Assembly: GCA_963774745.1 (NCBI GenBank)
Contig: CAVZGE010000011.1
Coordinates: 186,001-250,000 of the forward strand
Source of the DNA: Prado023 sp963774745
GTDB taxonomy: Bacteria > Actinomycetota > Actinomycetes > S36-B12 > CAIYMF01
Direction of reading: 5' to 3'
DNA length: 64,000 bases
The translations under genes and the position numbers were made by a program. Shown here one piece after another: positions 24,268 to 33,699 of this stretch. How positions within the stretch are numbered: position 1 is the first letter of the stretch; every line of letters starts with the position of its first letter. The notes beneath the pieces are model-generated. The model saw only the letters and a program-made list of their open reading frames with translations. It was not told the DNA's origin and made no database searches.

Positions 24268-24283
24268 ATCGGGGGGTGGGGGT

Positions 24284-25744
24284 GTGACGAGCACGATCGT
24301 CGACCAGCCGGTGGTGGTCGACCGGCGGGCGGTGACCGCGGTACCGGCCGCGTCGGAAGAGGTGGCCGAGGTGTGGGCCCGGGCCATGTCGTGCGCGGTT
24401 GGGGACCTGCCCGCGATGGGTCTGCTCGCCGGGGACCGCCCCTGCGCTGATGTGGAGGTGCTGGCTGGGGCGTTCGCCGTGGTCGAGTACGAGCTGGCCC
24501 GCCGGATGCACGCCGCCACCACCGCCGGCAGCCTGCCGTTGGTCGGCCCCGGGGCGGTCCTGGCCGCCCGCGGCTGGCACCACCCACAGGCCCGCCGGCT
24601 GGCCCGCACCGGGGCCCTGGCCGCCGGGCACCCGGCCCTGGCCGGTGCGTGGGCCGCCGGGATCATCACCTCCGAACACGTCGACGCCCTCGCCCGCAAC
24701 ACCGGCCCCCTGACCGAAGCCCAGCTGGCGGCGGTGATCACCACCCTGGAACCCCGGTGGGGGCAGTGGTCCCCGCCGATGATCACCCGGTTCGTCCTCA
24801 GCGCCATCCGCCTGCTGCACCCACCCACCGACGACCCCACCACCGATGAGGCCGACGCGCACAGCACCCGGGACCTGTCCTTCGCCCTACTCGGCGACAC
24901 CGTCATCCTCTCCGGCACCCTGCCCCGCCTCGAAGGTGAAGCCGTGATCGCCGCCATCGACGCCCTGGCCGAACGACTCCGCTCCACCGCCGACCACACC
25001 CCCGCCGGAGCCCGGCGCGCCGACGCCCTGGTCGAGCTCGTGAATGCCGCCGCCACCGCGGGCGCGCTTCCCACCCGCGGCGGGCTGCCCGTGGCCCTGA
25101 CCGTCACCCTCGAGCACACCCAGCACGGGGACCCCGTCTGGACCACCAGCCGCGGCCACCTGCTCACCCCCGCCGAACAACGCTTCACCGCGTGTGACCC
25201 CACCCTCACCCCCATCGCGGTCACCACCCCCGCACGGTATCCCGACCACGAACCGGCCGACCTCGCCGCACGCTGCCCAGACACCCCCGAGGACCTCTAC
25301 GGCCCCGAGAACACCACCCCCACGGCCGAGCCCACCGCGGCGGACCGGATCGCGGCCCTGGCCGCGCTGCTCTTCGACGGACCCCGCATCCCACTCGCGG
25401 TCGGGCGTACCTCCCGCACCGCCACCCCGGCGCAGCGCAAGGCCCTGGCCGCCCGCGACGGCGGCTGCGTCATTCCCGGATGTCAGATCCCCGCCGCGAA
25501 CTGCCAAGCCCACCACGTGCAGGACTGGGCCGTCGGCGGGCCTTCGGACATCGACAACCTGGCGCTGCTCTGCTGGACCCACCACCGCCAGGTCGACCTC
25601 GGCATGTGGACCATCGAACCCGCCGACCCCGGTGGCCAAGTCGCGGAACCACCGCCGGGGGCACCCCCCGGAACACCCTGGCCCGCCAACAACGCAGCAC
25701 CCTGGACCATCCGCACCCAACACCGCACCCGCTGGCGAACGTGA
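24284..25744 (+). CDS. DUF222 / 13E12-family HNH endonuclease
   Basis: A protein of 486 residues with an N-terminal DUF222 helical domain (about 20-260; VEVLAGAFAVVEYELARRMH) and a C-terminal HNH nuclease fold: CVIPGCQIP, CQAHHVQDWAVGGPSDIDNL, and LLCWTHHRQVDLGMW. These give the zinc Cys pairs, catalytic His-His and the Asn. The family is abundant and often repeated in actinobacterial genomes, where it behaves like a mobile or selfish gene; its biological role is not settled. GTG 24284 is chosen; an earlier GTG would be out of frame. The LexA-type box suggests DNA-damage induction. Confidence 0.88.
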   Translation: MTSTIVDQPVVVDRRAVTAVPAASEEVAEVWARAMSCAVGDLPAMGLLAGDRPCADVEVLAGAFAVVEYELARRMHAATTAGSLPLVGPGAVLAARGWHHPQARRLARTGALAAGHPALAGAWAAGIITSEHVDALARNTGPLTEAQLAAVITTLEPRWGQWSPPMITRFVLSAIRLLHPPTDDPTTDEADAHSTRDLSFALLGDTVILSGTLPRLEGEAVIAAIDALAERLRSTADHTPAGARRADALVELVNAAATAGALPTRGGLPVALTVTLEHTQHGDPVWTTSRGHLLTPAEQRFTACDPTLTPIAVTTPARYPDHEPADLAARCPDTPEDLYGPENTTPTAEPTAADRIAALAALLFDGPRIPLAVGRTSRTATPAQRKALAARDGGCVIPGCQIPAANCQAHHVQDWAVGGPSDIDNLALLCWTHHRQVDLGMWTIEPADPGGQVAEPPPGAPPGTPWPANNAAPWTIRTQHRTRWRT

Positions 25745-25749
25745 CAGCG

Positions 25750-26448
25750 TCAGTAGCGGCCGTCCACGATCCGCAGGGCAGTCGAACGCGCGGCGCGGAC
25801 CACCATCTCCAGCGCCTCCGCGGTGGTGGTCTGAGCGCGGGCGGGCACCGCGAAGGAGTGATCCGCCGCCCAGATCGGGACCACGCGCGCCGCCACATCC
25901 CCTTCGGCGAGCCCCACCGCGATCTCCCCGGGCGACCCCAGGGCGTCACGCGTCCCCTGCACGACGACCGTGGGTATGGACCGAGCCGCCTCGACGAGCT
26001 CCGGCAACCGGCTTGGGGCCGGACCTGTCACCGTGGTGCGCCTGGACGGGTGCAGGGGGAAGGCGAGCAGGAGCAGCGCGGACGGCTCCACCTCTGCTGC
26101 TGTTCGGCACGCCACTCGTGCGCCGGTGCTGCGACCGCCGGCGACGAGCCGCTTGGTCCCGATCCCCCGCGAGCGCAGGTCCCGCAGACACGTGACCCAG
26201 GCACGGTCCAGGGTGGTGGCCGCGCCCCCCAGGCGTCGACCCGCGACCCGCCACGGCTGCTCGATCAGGACCACCTCGATCCCATCGTCGGGAAGGGCGC
26301 CCGCGATGGCGACCAGGTCCATGGAGTCGACTCCCCGTCCGACCCCGTGGCCGAGCACCAGCGAAGCTCGTGGCCGACCATGTGGGACGGGGTGGACGTG
26401 CGCCCGGGCCAGCCCTGACGGGGTCTCGATGTCCCACACGGTCGTCAC
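25750..26448 (-). CDS. Alpha/beta hydrolase, KANL3/Tex30-like
   Basis: A 232-residue hydrolase. LVLGHGVGRGVDSMDLVAIA gives the oxyanion region, and the nucleophile elbow is GGRSTGARVA. The acid is probably Asp in VVQGTRDALGSP and the His is in AADHSFAVP. The ATGA overlap with the SRAP gene upstream shows co-translation. The substrate is unknown; it may simply travel with SRAP. Confidence 0.82.
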   Translation of the reverse strand: MTTVWDIETPSGLARAHVHPVPHGRPRASLVLGHGVGRGVDSMDLVAIAGALPDDGIEVVLIEQPWRVAGRRLGGAATTLDRAWVTCLRDLRSRGIGTKRLVAGGRSTGARVACRTAAEVEPSALLLLAFPLHPSRRTTVTGPAPSRLPELVEAARSIPTVVVQGTRDALGSPGEIAVGLAEGDVAARVVPIWAADHSFAVPARAQTTTAEALEMVVRAARSTALRIVDGRY

Positions 26449-27212
26449 GACAACTGGTCCGGCTCAGGCTCGGCGGTGATCGGAGCCAGTAGCGCCGGGG
26501 AGTTGTTGCGAACGGAGTTGACCGCCGTGCTGACCGGATAGGCGGTGAGCTGGTCGACCGGCAGCATGGCGTCGAACCCCTGATCGGCGGTCCCTGCCGG
26601 ATCCAGCCACCTGGCGTAGCCGGACGGGTCGATCATCACAGGCATGCGGTCGTGGATCGCAGCCAACGGCCCGGTCGCGTCCGTGGTGAGCACCGTCACC
26701 GTCACCAACCACTGCTCCTGCGGGGAGGGCCGCCAGAACTCGTACAGTCCGGCCAGTGCCAGGCCAGCCCCATCGGGTCGATGGATGAAGTACGGCTGCT
26801 TCACCGGCTTGGCGGCACCCGACCCGCCTGAGGGGAGGTACCACTCGAAGTAGCCGTCGGCGGGGATCAGGCAGCGCCGCTTGGCGAACGCTGAGCGGAA
26901 CGCCGGCTTCTGCGCAGCGTTCTCCCAGCGCGCATTGATCATCCGCGCGCCGACCTTCGGATCCTTCGCCCACGAGGGAACCAGCCCCCAGCGGGCCACG
27001 CGCAGCTGCCGCTGGACACCCACGGAACCCTCGGCCACCCCCTCGGCCGCCCCGCCCGCGGGCCCTTCGACGGGCCGGTCCACGACGAAGGCGACATTGT
27101 TCGTGGGAGCCACGTTGTAGTTGGGTCCCGGTGCGGGGTCGATGACAGTCTCGACCTGGAACTCCTCGACGAGGGTGGCCGTGTCCTTGGCAGCCGCGTA
27201 ACGTCCGCACAC
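26445..27212 (-). CDS. SRAP-domain protein (YedK/HMCES)
   Basis: A 255-residue SOS-response-associated peptidase-fold protein. Homologues crosslink to abasic sites in single-stranded DNA through Cys2. Evidence: start VCGRYAAAKD with Cys at position 2, NYNVAPTNNVAFVVD, WGLVPSWAKDP, MINARWENAAQKPAF, ADGYFEWYLP (catalytic Glu) and AAIHDRMPVMI (catalytic His). The frame is open much further upstream but only this part is homologous. It overlaps the hydrolase by 4 bp and diverges from aroA 37 bp away. Confidence 0.94.
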   Translation of the reverse strand: MCGRYAAAKDTATLVEEFQVETVIDPAPGPNYNVAPTNNVAFVVDRPVEGPAGGAAEGVAEGSVGVQRQLRVARWGLVPSWAKDPKVGARMINARWENAAQKPAFRSAFAKRRCLIPADGYFEWYLPSGGSGAAKPVKQPYFIHRPDGAGLALAGLYEFWRPSPQEQWLVTVTVLTTDATGPLAAIHDRMPVMIDPSGYARWLDPAGTADQGFDAMLPVDQLTAYPVSTAVNSVRNNSPALLAPITAEPEPDQLS

Positions 27213-27249
27213 ACGGTGCAGCCTGCCACAGTCCGGTAGGCTGCCGCGC

Positions 27250-28545
27250 GTGCCTGCTGAGGAGGATCCATGGCCAGCACCCATGGCCGATGGGCCGGTG
27301 CGAGCCAAGGTGGCAGTCCCCGGGAGCAAGTCGCAGACCAACCGGGCGCTTGTGCTCTCGGCACTCGCCGACGAGCCGAGCACCATAACCGGAGCACTCA
27401 AGGCCCGTGACACGAAGCTGATGATGGCCGGCCTGCGGGCGATGGGAGCCGGGATCTCGTCAAGCGGGGATGCATGGCGGGTCGAGCCCGGCGCGCTGAA
27501 GGGTCCCGCGCACGTGGACTGCGGCCTGGCGGGAACGGTCATGCGGTTCCTGCCCGTCGTGGCCGGCCTGGCCAAGGGCGACATCCGCTTCGACGGCGAC
27601 CCGCGGGCCCGCATGCGACCGATGGCCTCGATCCTGGGCGCGATGGAGACCCTGGGCGTCACGATCGTCGACGACGGGCGCAACAGCCTGCCCTTCACCG
27701 TTCGCGGCGCGGGAGCCGTCCCCGGCGGCCGGGTCTCGATGGATGCCAGCGCCTCGAGCCAGTACGTGAGCGCCATCCTCCTGGGGGCGGCCCGCTTCGA
27801 TGCGGGCGTGGACCTGCGCCACACGGGCCAGCCGTTGCCGTCGCTGCCGCACGTGGAGATGACCGTGGCGATGCTGCGCGAGTCCGGGGTCGAGGTCAGC
27901 GTCTCCTCCGATGACCCCACCGACGCCCGCTGGGTGGTGGCCCCCGGGCCGATCCGGGCGGTCGACCGCGTCATCGAGCCCGACCTGTCCAACGCGGCCC
28001 CCTTCCTGGCCGCGGCGATGGTCACCGGCGGCCGGGTGACGATCCCCGGCTGGCCGGCGTCGACGACCCAGGCCGGTGCCCACCTGCGCGAGATCCTCAC
28101 CGAGATGGGCGCGACCACGGAGCTCACGGGCAAGGGCCTCACGCTCACCGGCCCGGAGCAGATCTCCGGCATCGACATCAACCTGCGCGACGTGGGTGAG
28201 CTGACCCCCGTCGTGGCCGCGGTCGCCGCCCTGGCCAGCACCCCCAGCCGCCTTCGCGGGATCGGCCACCTCCGCGGTCATGAGACCGATCGCCTGGCGG
28301 CGCTGTCCACCGAGATCAACCGGCTGGGCGGCGCGGTGCGGGCCAAGCAGAACTCGCTGCGCATCACCCCGGCACCCCTGCACGGCGGTTCCTTCCACAC
28401 CTACGACGACCACCGGATGGCCATGGCCGGAGCCGTGATCGGCCTGCGGGTTCCCGGGGTGCGGATCGTCGACGTGGACACGACCCGCAAGACCCTGCCG
28501 GGGTTCACCACCCTGTGGCGGGACATGCTCGGCGGGGACGCGTGA
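27250..28545 (+). CDS. aroA: 3-phosphoshikimate 1-carboxyvinyltransferase (EPSP synthase)
   Basis: AroA, 431 residues, transfers enolpyruvyl to shikimate-3-phosphate in aromatic amino-acid synthesis. Motifs: VPGSKSQTNRALVLSALA (shikimate and phosphate contacts), DCGLAGTVMRFLPVVAGLA, SASSQYVSAILL, HETDRLAALSTEINRLG and TYDDHRMAMAGAV. I keep GTG 27250 since PWPAPMADGPV matches the N-terminus of actinobacterial AroA. It overlaps rsgA by 4 bp (GTGA). Confidence 0.96.
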   Translation: MPAEEDPWPAPMADGPVRAKVAVPGSKSQTNRALVLSALADEPSTITGALKARDTKLMMAGLRAMGAGISSSGDAWRVEPGALKGPAHVDCGLAGTVMRFLPVVAGLAKGDIRFDGDPRARMRPMASILGAMETLGVTIVDDGRNSLPFTVRGAGAVPGGRVSMDASASSQYVSAILLGAARFDAGVDLRHTGQPLPSLPHVEMTVAMLRESGVEVSVSSDDPTDARWVVAPGPIRAVDRVIEPDLSNAAPFLAAAMVTGGRVTIPGWPASTTQAGAHLREILTEMGATTELTGKGLTLTGPEQISGIDINLRDVGELTPVVAAVAALASTPSRLRGIGHLRGHETDRLAALSTEINRLGGAVRAKQNSLRITPAPLHGGSFHTYDDHRMAMAGAVIGLRVPGVRIVDVDTTRKTLPGFTTLWRDMLGGDA

Positions 28546-29591
28546 GGCACTGGGACGAGGACGACGTCCGGATCCGGCCGGGCAGGGGCAAGTCCCGACC
28601 GCGCAGCAAGGACCGCCCGACGCACTCGGCCGGGGCACCGGGTCGGATCGTCGCGGTGGATCGGGGCCGCTTCACCGCGATCCTCGACGATTCCGACGCC
28701 CCTGTCTTCGCCGTGAAGGCCCGTGAGCTGGGCCGCAAGTCCGTGGTGGTCGGCGATGCCGTGTGGCTCACCGGGGACATGCGCGGCGGGCCTGATCGAC
28801 TGGCCCGGGTGGTCCGGATCGAGGAGCGCACGACGGTCCTGCGCCGGTCCGCCGACGACTCGGATCCCGACGAGCGGGTGATCGTCGCCAACGCCGAACA
28901 GCTCGCGATCGTCACCGCCCTGACCAACCCGGAGCCGAGCCCGGGACTGATCGACCGCTGCCTCGTGGCCGCCTACGACGCCGGCCTGGCACCGCTGCTG
29001 GTCCTGACGAAGTCCGACCTGGCCGACCCCGCGAGCCTTTTGGACCTGTACGCCGCCCTCGAGGTCCCCGCTGTCGTGTGCGGGATGACCGAGGACGGGT
29101 CCGCCGACCCCGCGGGCCTCGCCGAGCTGACCGGCCACCTCGTGGACCGCGTCACCTGCTTCGTGGGCCACTCCGGCGTGGGCAAGTCCACGCTGGTCAA
29201 CGCCCTGGTCCCGGGCGCGGACCGGCTGGTCGGCGTCGTCAACGAGGTCACCGGTCGCGGCCGGCACACCTCCAGCCAGGCGGTCGCGATCCCCCTGGAC
29301 CAGGGCGGGTGGCTCATCGACACCCCGGGCGTGCGCTCATTCGGGTTGGCCCATGTCGTGCCCGACCGGGTCCTGCACGCGTTCTCGGAGTTCGACCCGG
29401 CCCTGGAGGACTGCCCACGTGGATGCCCGCACACGGAGGGGGCCCAGGACTGCGCGCTCGATGCCTTCGCGGCGTCCGGCGGGGCTGGGGAGTCCGGGAT
29501 CGCGCGGCTGGAGTCCCTGCGGCGCCTGCTGGCGACGCGACCGCCTGAGCCTGGCGCCGCGCGCAACCGTTCGGAGGCCGAGCAACCCTGA
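28542..29591 (+). CDS. rsgA: Ribosome small subunit-dependent GTPase A
   Basis: RsgA, about 349 residues, acts in late 30S maturation. The OB fold (about 40-110, APGRIVAVDRGRFTAILD) is followed by a circularly permuted GTPase: LVLTKSDLADP (G4), then CFVGHSGVGKSTLVNALVP (G1), RGRHTSSQ (switch), IDTPGVRSFGL (G3), and the zinc site CPRGCPHTEGAQDC. Start GTG 28542 overlaps the aroA stop; MRHWDEDDVRIRPGRGKSRP is the typical actinobacterial N-terminus. Confidence 0.95.
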   Translation: MRHWDEDDVRIRPGRGKSRPRSKDRPTHSAGAPGRIVAVDRGRFTAILDDSDAPVFAVKARELGRKSVVVGDAVWLTGDMRGGPDRLARVVRIEERTTVLRRSADDSDPDERVIVANAEQLAIVTALTNPEPSPGLIDRCLVAAYDAGLAPLLVLTKSDLADPASLLDLYAALEVPAVVCGMTEDGSADPAGLAELTGHLVDRVTCFVGHSGVGKSTLVNALVPGADRLVGVVNEVTGRGRHTSSQAVAIPLDQGGWLIDTPGVRSFGLAHVVPDRVLHAFSEFDPALEDCPRGCPHTEGAQDCALDAFAASGGAGESGIARLESLRRLLATRPPEPGAARNRSEAEQP

Positions 29592-29628
29592 GCCGGCGGC
29601 GTGCCCGGACGACCGAACCCGCCCGCGG

Positions 29629-30615
29629 CTAGGTCGCCCGGCCGTAGTTGTCGTAGTTGCCCGCCATCGGGCCCGGTGACTTCTTGTAGAGCCCGGACAC
29701 GATCTTCAGCTTGGCGGCACACGTCCACGGCTGCCACCCCCGCGAGTCCCAGATCGCTCGGGCCATCCGCACGTTGAGTGCCGGGTCCAGCGCCTTCTTG
29801 CGCGCCTCCGTGATGTCCGAGAAGCTCACGCCGATCGCGCGCAGGGCGGCCTGCAGCGTCCCGCCGTCGTTGATCTGGAAGACCCCGAAGTCCCGGGATC
29901 CGTTCGTGTTGGGCTTGCTGACCCGGTTGCCGTGCCCGGACTCGCACCGCGACACGGCCATGGCGTTGCCGACCTGGTCGGCGGGGAAGTTGGCGCTCAC
30001 GAGGTCCAGGACCTCGGCTGAGCTGGTCGACCCGCCCTGGGGCACCGCACCGCCGAAGTCCCCACCCAGCGGCACGGTGTACGCGGCCTGGGCCCGTGCG
30101 GCGGAGATGGCCGCGGCGATGGCCGAGTCGATCGCCTTCGCCGCGTCTGCCTCCTCCGCGGCAAGATCCTTGGCCGCCTTCGCCCGGTCCTTCTCCGCCT
30201 GGGCCAGCTCCTCCTCGGTCACCGAGAGCTGCTCGGCCGCCGCCTTCTCCGCCTCGTCGAGGGCGGCCAGGGTCTCGGCGTACTCGCCGGTGGCTGCCTG
30301 GGCGCCCGCCACGGTCGGCGCCTCGGACTCCAGGGGGTTCTCGACGGCACCGGGCATCTGTGCGGCCAGGGACTCCATCGAGCGCCCGGACGCCCTGGCC
30401 AACCTGTCGGTGACCGCCTCGGCATCCGCGCTTCGCTCGCTGATCGCAGGCGCGGACTGGGCCGAGACCGGCTCCAGGGCGACAGCGGCGGGGGCTTGGG
30501 CGTGCACCCAGGCCCCACCTGCCACCAGGGCACCGACCAGCAGGAGGGTGCCCATGACGAAGGTGCGCCGGCCCCTGCGCAGGCGGCGCTCGACCTCGTA
30601 GTCCTCTTCCCCCAC
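29629..30615 (-). CDS. Membrane-anchored lytic transglycosylase-like protein
   Basis: A protein of 328 residues. Basic N-terminus then one membrane helix (MGTLLLVGALVAGGAWVHA), so anchored or exported. Residues about 110-165 are a Glu/Ala/Lys coiled coil (LDEAEKAAAEQLSVTEEELA). The C-terminus has a goose-lysozyme-like SLT core: AMAVSRCESGHGNRVSK (catalytic Glu), SRDFGVFQINDGG, LDPALNVRMARAIW and the final RGWQPWTCAA. It likely cleaves peptidoglycan. The start GTG 30615 is uncertain; ATG 30555 would remove the cytoplasmic part. Confidence 0.82.
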   Translation of the reverse strand: MGEEDYEVERRLRRGRRTFVMGTLLLVGALVAGGAWVHAQAPAAVALEPVSAQSAPAISERSADAEAVTDRLARASGRSMESLAAQMPGAVENPLESEAPTVAGAQAATGEYAETLAALDEAEKAAAEQLSVTEEELAQAEKDRAKAAKDLAAEEADAAKAIDSAIAAAISAARAQAAYTVPLGGDFGGAVPQGGSTSSAEVLDLVSANFPADQVGNAMAVSRCESGHGNRVSKPNTNGSRDFGVFQINDGGTLQAALRAIGVSFSDITEARKKALDPALNVRMARAIWDSRGWQPWTCAAKLKIVSGLYKKSPGPMAGNYDNYGRAT

Positions 30616-30722
30616 GTGTGCCAGTATGCCCCGGATCAGGTCGCCAAGCCCAGCCCACGTGTCCTCCGAACAGCGGCACAGACGGAGGCAACGCGTACGG
30701 GTCCGGACGGCACCGCCCGCGA

Positions 30723-31610
30723 TCAGGCTCCGTCGCCGAGCACCTCGTCCAGGGTCCGCCGGCCGATCGCCTCGTTGACCGGGGCACCTGCGCTGTGCGC
30801 GAGGAACATCAGGCCGAGGAACAGCGCCCAGCCCCGGCCCCGGGACCACGTGGCCTCGTCCACGGCCAGTGCCTGGCGCAGCCGCTCGCGCCCGGCATGG
30901 TCCAGCAGCAGCCACCCCACCGCGAGGTCGGTCGAGGGGTCGCCCGCGCACAGGTCGCCGAAGTCGATCACCCCGGTGATGCGACCGCGCGCAGCGAGCA
31001 CGTTCAGGCCGTGCAGGTCCCCGTGCAGCCACACGTCGGCGCCGCTGTGGGGTCGGGCTCGCAGGGCGTCCGCCCAGGCCCGCTCGATCCGGGTGCGCTG
31101 CGCGGCCGGGGCGCTGGCGACAGCGGCGTGGAACGACCCGTCGCGGGCAGCCAGCGGCACGCCCCGGAACGGATTGCGTGGGGCGTCGGCCGGAGCCCGG
31201 ACGTGCAGGGCGGCCAGGAAGCCCGCGAGCACACCGGCCGCCGCGAGGCCCGCTCCACCCACGAGCGCTGCGGCTCCCGGGGCGCGCCCCGGGACGTAGG
31301 CGCAGACCGCCCACGGCCAGGGGTAGAAGGCCGTGGGCGCGCCCGCACGCAGCGGCGTGGGCACGGGCAGCGGCAGGTCGGGCGCCAGCTCGGGCACCCA
31401 CCGCAGCTCGGTGACGATCAGGCGCGCACCGAGCTCCCGACGGGGCACCCGGACGGTGAGGTCCGAGCCCAGCCGGAACACGGCGTTGTCCCAACCGCCG
31501 CCGATCCTGCGCACGGGCCGTGCGGCCAGGTCGGGGTGCTGGTCGAGCAGGAGACGCCGGACGAGCCGCGCATCCACCGTCACCTCCGCCGGGGGGATCG
31601 GGGCGCGCAT
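30723..31610 (-). CDS. Aminoglycoside phosphotransferase (APH)-fold kinase
   Basis: A 295-residue kinase-fold enzyme. GGGWDNAVFRLGSDLTVRVP is the N-lobe nucleotide loop with the Lys/Arg strand; WLHGDLHGLNVLAA holds the catalytic Asp and Asn; GVIDFGDLCAGDPSTDLAVG the metal-binding Asp. The substrate cannot be told; family members phosphorylate antibiotics, sugars, choline and others, and being in a backbone locus does not imply resistance. Confidence 0.87.
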   Translation of the reverse strand: MRAPIPPAEVTVDARLVRRLLLDQHPDLAARPVRRIGGGWDNAVFRLGSDLTVRVPRRELGARLIVTELRWVPELAPDLPLPVPTPLRAGAPTAFYPWPWAVCAYVPGRAPGAAALVGGAGLAAAGVLAGFLAALHVRAPADAPRNPFRGVPLAARDGSFHAAVASAPAAQRTRIERAWADALRARPHSGADVWLHGDLHGLNVLAARGRITGVIDFGDLCAGDPSTDLAVGWLLLDHAGRERLRQALAVDEATWSRGRGWALFLGLMFLAHSAGAPVNEAIGRRTLDEVLGDGA

Positions 31611-31783
31611 CGGCTCAGCGTAGGACCTGCTCGCTTCCGGCTCCCCCCGTCCGGGCGCCCGCAGGATGCCCCGCCGGCGCGACAGGACTGCGACGCGCGT
31701 GGCGCCTCGACCTCCTTCTCAGGCGCTGGGACCGTCCAGTACGGTGACTCCATCAGGAGGACGGACCGCCACAGGAGGTACCG

Positions 31784-32245
31784 ATGATCAAGAACGTGCT
31801 CAAGGCCAAGGGATCCCAGGTCGCGACGATCTCGCCGGAGGCGACGCTGACCGAGCTCGTCGATGCCCTGGCCGAGCATCGGATCGGAGCGATGATCGTC
31901 TCCGCGGACGGCGCACACATCGACGGGATCGTGTCCGAGCGCGACATCGTGCGCGCCCTGCGCAGCGACGGCGGGCTCCCGTCGTTCCGGGAGTCCCGGC
32001 TGATCCACCTCGACCGGGTCACGGTCGCTGAGATCATGACCAGCGAGGTCACGACCTGCACCCCGGAGACCTCGATCGACGAGGTGATGACGGTCATGAC
32101 CGCCGGGCGGATCCGCCACGTGCCCGTGATCTCCGAGGGCGCCCTGGTCGGGATCGTGAGCATCGGCGACATCGTCGCCGCGCGGATCTCGCACCTCGAG
32201 TGGGAGCGCTCCGCCCTCGTCGACTACGTCACGACGGGGCGCTGA
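31784..32245 (+). CDS. Two-CBS-domain protein
   Basis: A 153-residue protein of two CBS domains, a nucleotide-sensing fold. First domain: ISPEATLTELVDALAEHRIG, GIVSERDIVRALR; second: CTPETSIDEVMTVMTAGRIR, GIVSIGDIVAARI. No enzyme domain is attached. AGGAGG five bases before ATG 31784 fixes the start. The P450 gene lies 67 bp downstream on the same strand. No DosR box seen upstream. Confidence 0.93.
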   Translation: MIKNVLKAKGSQVATISPEATLTELVDALAEHRIGAMIVSADGAHIDGIVSERDIVRALRSDGGLPSFRESRLIHLDRVTVAEIMTSEVTTCTPETSIDEVMTVMTAGRIRHVPVISEGALVGIVSIGDIVAARISHLEWERSALVDYVTTGR

Positions 32246-32312
32246 CCTGCCCGACAGCCCACGCCGGCACGGTCGGACCCCGGCCACTGCCCCGGGCCCG
32301 ACCGGCGGGGAC

Positions 32313-33650
32313 ATGCTGCGCGCAATGCGGCGCATCGGCGATGACCCCCTGGCGTTCCTCGCAGGGCAGTGGCGACTCCACGGCGACGTCGTGCAGTTCC
32401 CGATCCCAGCACCGCCGACCTACATGATCAGCCACCCCGACGACGTCCGGACGGTGCTCGTGGGCCGGTCGCGGGACGTCAGCAAGGACACGATCCAGTA
32501 CCGGGCCCTCTCCCGCGTGACGGGGCAGGGCCTGCTGACCAGCGACAACCCGGTCTGGCGCGAGCACCGCCGGATCCTCCAGCCGGCCTTCCGCGCGGAC
32601 ACGCTGCCGGGCGTCGCCGGCCACACGGCACGGGCGGGGGCACGCCTCGTGGACCGCCTGCTCGCACGTGGCGACGGCGGCATCGTGGACATCGACGCCG
32701 AGGTGATGACCCTGGCGCTCGAGGTGGTCGGCGACTCCCTGTTCGGCCACGCGCTGGGACCGGTCGCCGACCGACTGGCTGAGGCCACCCTGACCGCGCT
32801 GTCCGAGGTCGTCGCCATGGCCCGCATGCCGTTGCGGGCACCGTCCTGGGTGCCCACTGCCGGCAACCGCAGGATGGCCCGGTCCCTGGCCGAGCTGGAC
32901 ACCGCGGTGGCCGCGATCCGCGCCCAACGGGCCGCCCAGGGGCCCAGCGACCCACCCGACATGCTCGACCTGCTGCAGGCGTCGGCCCTGGACGCGACCG
33001 CGGTCCGGGCCGAGATCGTGACGTTCCTCGTGGCCGGCCACGAGACGGTCGCCTCCGCGCTGACCTGGGCGCTCGTGCTCCTGGGCACCCACCCCGACAT
33101 CGCCGACCGGGTCGCCCAGGAGGCTGACGAGGTCCTCGCCGGCACCCTGACCCGAGACGGCGAGCCTGACGGACGTGCGGGGGCACCCGCGGCCATCGAC
33201 ATGGCCGTCCTGGCCCGCCTGCAGGTCGCCCGTGCCGTCGTCGACGAGGCGATGCGCCTGCACCCCCCCGCCTGGCTGATCACCCGCAGCACCACCGCCG
33301 ACATGGAGCTGGGCGGATCGCACGTCCCATCGGGGTCGCTGGTCATCATCAGCCCATGGATCGTGCACCGGCACCCGACGGTGTGGGACGAGCCCGAGGA
33401 GTTCCGCCCCGATCGGTTCCTGGCCGGGGCCCCGGGCCCGGCGCCGGGCGCGCGGACCGCGTACCTCCCCTTCGGCGCCGGCCCCCGGATGTGCATCGGC
33501 CGGGACTTCGCCTACGCCGAGGCGGTCCTGTCGCTGGCCATGATCTGCCGGGCGGTCCGGCTGGCCCCGTCGGGGGCCCCGGTCCACGCGCTGCCGCTGG
33601 TGACGATCAGGCCCGACCGGCCGGCCCTGATGCGGATCACCCAGCGCTGA
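32313..33650 (+). CDS. Cytochrome P450
   Basis: A 445-residue P450 monooxygenase with all hallmarks: I-helix FLVAGHETVASAL, K-helix ExxR in VVDEAMRLHPPAW, the PERF-like EPEEFRPDRFL, and the haem ligand loop FGAGPRMCIGRDFA with Cys thiolate. Sequence style resembles the CYP4/CYP102-like fatty-acid branch rather than class I CYP105, but the substrate is not assigned. No ferredoxin gene is adjacent. ATG 32313 is preceded by GGGG at moderate spacing. Confidence 0.94.
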   Translation: MLRAMRRIGDDPLAFLAGQWRLHGDVVQFPIPAPPTYMISHPDDVRTVLVGRSRDVSKDTIQYRALSRVTGQGLLTSDNPVWREHRRILQPAFRADTLPGVAGHTARAGARLVDRLLARGDGGIVDIDAEVMTLALEVVGDSLFGHALGPVADRLAEATLTALSEVVAMARMPLRAPSWVPTAGNRRMARSLAELDTAVAAIRAQRAAQGPSDPPDMLDLLQASALDATAVRAEIVTFLVAGHETVASALTWALVLLGTHPDIADRVAQEADEVLAGTLTRDGEPDGRAGAPAAIDMAVLARLQVARAVVDEAMRLHPPAWLITRSTTADMELGGSHVPSGSLVIISPWIVHRHPTVWDEPEEFRPDRFLAGAPGPAPGARTAYLPFGAGPRMCIGRDFAYAEAVLSLAMICRAVRLAPSGAPVHALPLVTIRPDRPALMRITQR

Positions 33651-33699
33651 CCCCCCGGCAGCCCCGGAACCGCAGGATCCCGTGGGCGCGGCGACATCA

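Larger units (their letters stand above)
23919..24283. other. Repeat-rich intergenic region
   Basis: The 365 bp between rpe and the HNH gene hold a GC-rich tandem repeat (23953-24190) and, near its end, a LexA-type box. Both strands have open frames through the repeat, but they merely reflect its 60/61-bp period and low stop density. No riboswitch or promoter with clear -35/-10 pair is visible. Confidence 0.7.

Noticed and set aside
23919..24283. FMN riboswitch before the rib operon
   Set aside because: The conserved FMN aptamer segments are absent; only GC-rich tandem repeats are found.
24284..25744. Group I intron or transposon around the HNH gene
   Set aside because: No inverted terminal repeats, no target duplication and no intron core were seen; the DUF222 domain identifies a free-standing gene.
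27460..28638. Minus-strand frame antisense to aroA
   Set aside because: No domain, and aroA fully explains the region.
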